A DNA stretch of 5,766 nt from Proteobacteria bacterium SPGG2 (GTDB lineage: Bacteria; Pseudomonadota; Gammaproteobacteria; Acidiferrobacterales; SPGG2), in NCBI GenBank assembly GCA_001643475.1, contig LXTK01000150.1, positions 1 to 5,766 of the forward strand, read 5' to 3'. This document shows, piece by piece, positions 5,486 through 5,766 of the stretch. Each line of letters begins with the position of its first letter. The stretch's first letter is position 1. Under the pieces are notes generated by a model. That model was not told where the DNA came from, made no database searches, and saw only the letters and a list, made by a program, of their open reading frames with translations. The translations under genes and the position numbers were made by a program.

Positions 5486-5766
5486 CTAGCGAGCGATTAC
5501 GACCTTGTTGCGCCCGGTCTGTTTTGCGCGATAGAGAGCCGCGTCCGCCTGTTCCAGCAGTGCGCTAGCAGGGTCGCTACCGAGTTCCCCGGAGCGGCGG
5601 TCAAGTACTGTCAGCCCAGCAGAAAGCGTCACCGTAAGGCGATCCTTAGTACCAGTGTTGAAGGGCGCGCACTCGACGATATGACGTAGACGTTCGGCAA
5701 TAACACTACCCTGTTTTTCAGAAGTCTCGGGCAACAGCAACACAAACTCCTCACCGCCATACCGCG
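5486..5766 (-). CDS. GGDEF-domain diguanylate cyclase, C-terminal part
   Basis: The minus-strand frame is open from the right edge to TAG at 5486-5488, giving about 93 codons of the C-terminal half of a GGDEF domain. The start is beyond the window, so the sensory or membrane part cannot be described; a GTG at 5741-5743 lies inside the domain and is not the start. Active-site RYGGEEF is at 5744-5764, followed by VLLLPET, SAGLTVL and the closing ADAALYRAKQTGRN. An intact GGEEF signature suggests an active enzyme making cyclic di-GMP from two GTP. The inhibitory RxxD site would lie just upstream, outside the window. The protein ends straight after the domain (KVVIAR), the usual architecture. It converges on the AddA-like remnant, and no terminator is seen in the 14-base gap. 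Confidence 0.93.
   Translation of the reverse strand, partial: RYGGEEFVLLLPETSEKQGSVIAERLRHIVECAPFNTGTKDRLTVTLSAGLTVLDRRSGELGSDPASALLEQADAALYRAKQTGRNKVVIAR

Noticed and set aside
5198..5689. 163-residue plus-strand protein
   Set aside because: It uses a frame that is not the AddA-like one, overlaps the clear GGDEF gene on the other strand for about 200 bases, and its composition looks random.

Overview
This window looks like a chromosomal segment of a gammaproteobacterium (class inferred, genus not identifiable). The reasons are a 107-residue FdxA that closely matches the Azotobacter ferredoxin I type, a TviB-type nucleotide-sugar dehydrogenase, and the remains of the two-gene AddB-like/AddA-like helicase-nuclease pair common in beta/gammaproteobacteria. 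Base composition is moderate. Only about half of the window is intact coding sequence. The rest is repeats, pseudogenes and spacers, as expected of a genome that is accumulating or tolerating decay.

Layout from left to right. (1) 1-704, minus strand: a long open frame running off the left edge, an uncharacterised mostly helical protein, preceded by a plausible -10 box at 752-757. (2) 705-1011: a non-coding spacer between divergent genes. (3) 1012-2292, plus: an intact UDP-HexNAc 6-dehydrogenase (TviB/WbpO type) with a TTG start and a good ribosome binding site. (4) 2370-2693, plus: fdxA, a 7Fe ferredoxin with all cluster cysteines. (5) About 2694-3155: a gene-free stretch filled with degenerate interspersed repeats containing small palindromes whose arms vary in step. 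(6) 3156-4638, plus: a wrecked AddB-like PD-(D/E)XK nuclease gene with an ochre stop, a loss of its middle plus frameshift, and an amber stop. (7) 4639-4854: a spacer with a hairpin/T-tract that reads as a terminator on the minus strand, and an AT-rich palindrome. (8) About 4855-5471, plus: a remnant of the partner AddA-like UvrD helicase-nuclease, missing its ATPase start and most of its middle but keeping a recognisable C-terminal nuclease segment. (9) 5486-5766, minus: the C-terminal end of a GGDEF diguanylate cyclase running off the right edge.

How the pieces fit together. The dehydrogenase would make a UDP-hexosaminuronate for a surface polysaccharide, but no epimerase, transferase or export gene accompanies it here. 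The ferredoxin is an independent housekeeping electron carrier. The two pseudogenes are one story: an ancestral operon for double-strand-break end processing that has been lost, both members retaining N-side and C-side pieces with the middle gone. I see no convincing novel defence or mobile system. The most unusual material is the repeat field at 2766-3085, the coordinated decay of the nuclease pair, and an orphan minus-strand terminator at 4647-4673 that might end a small RNA.
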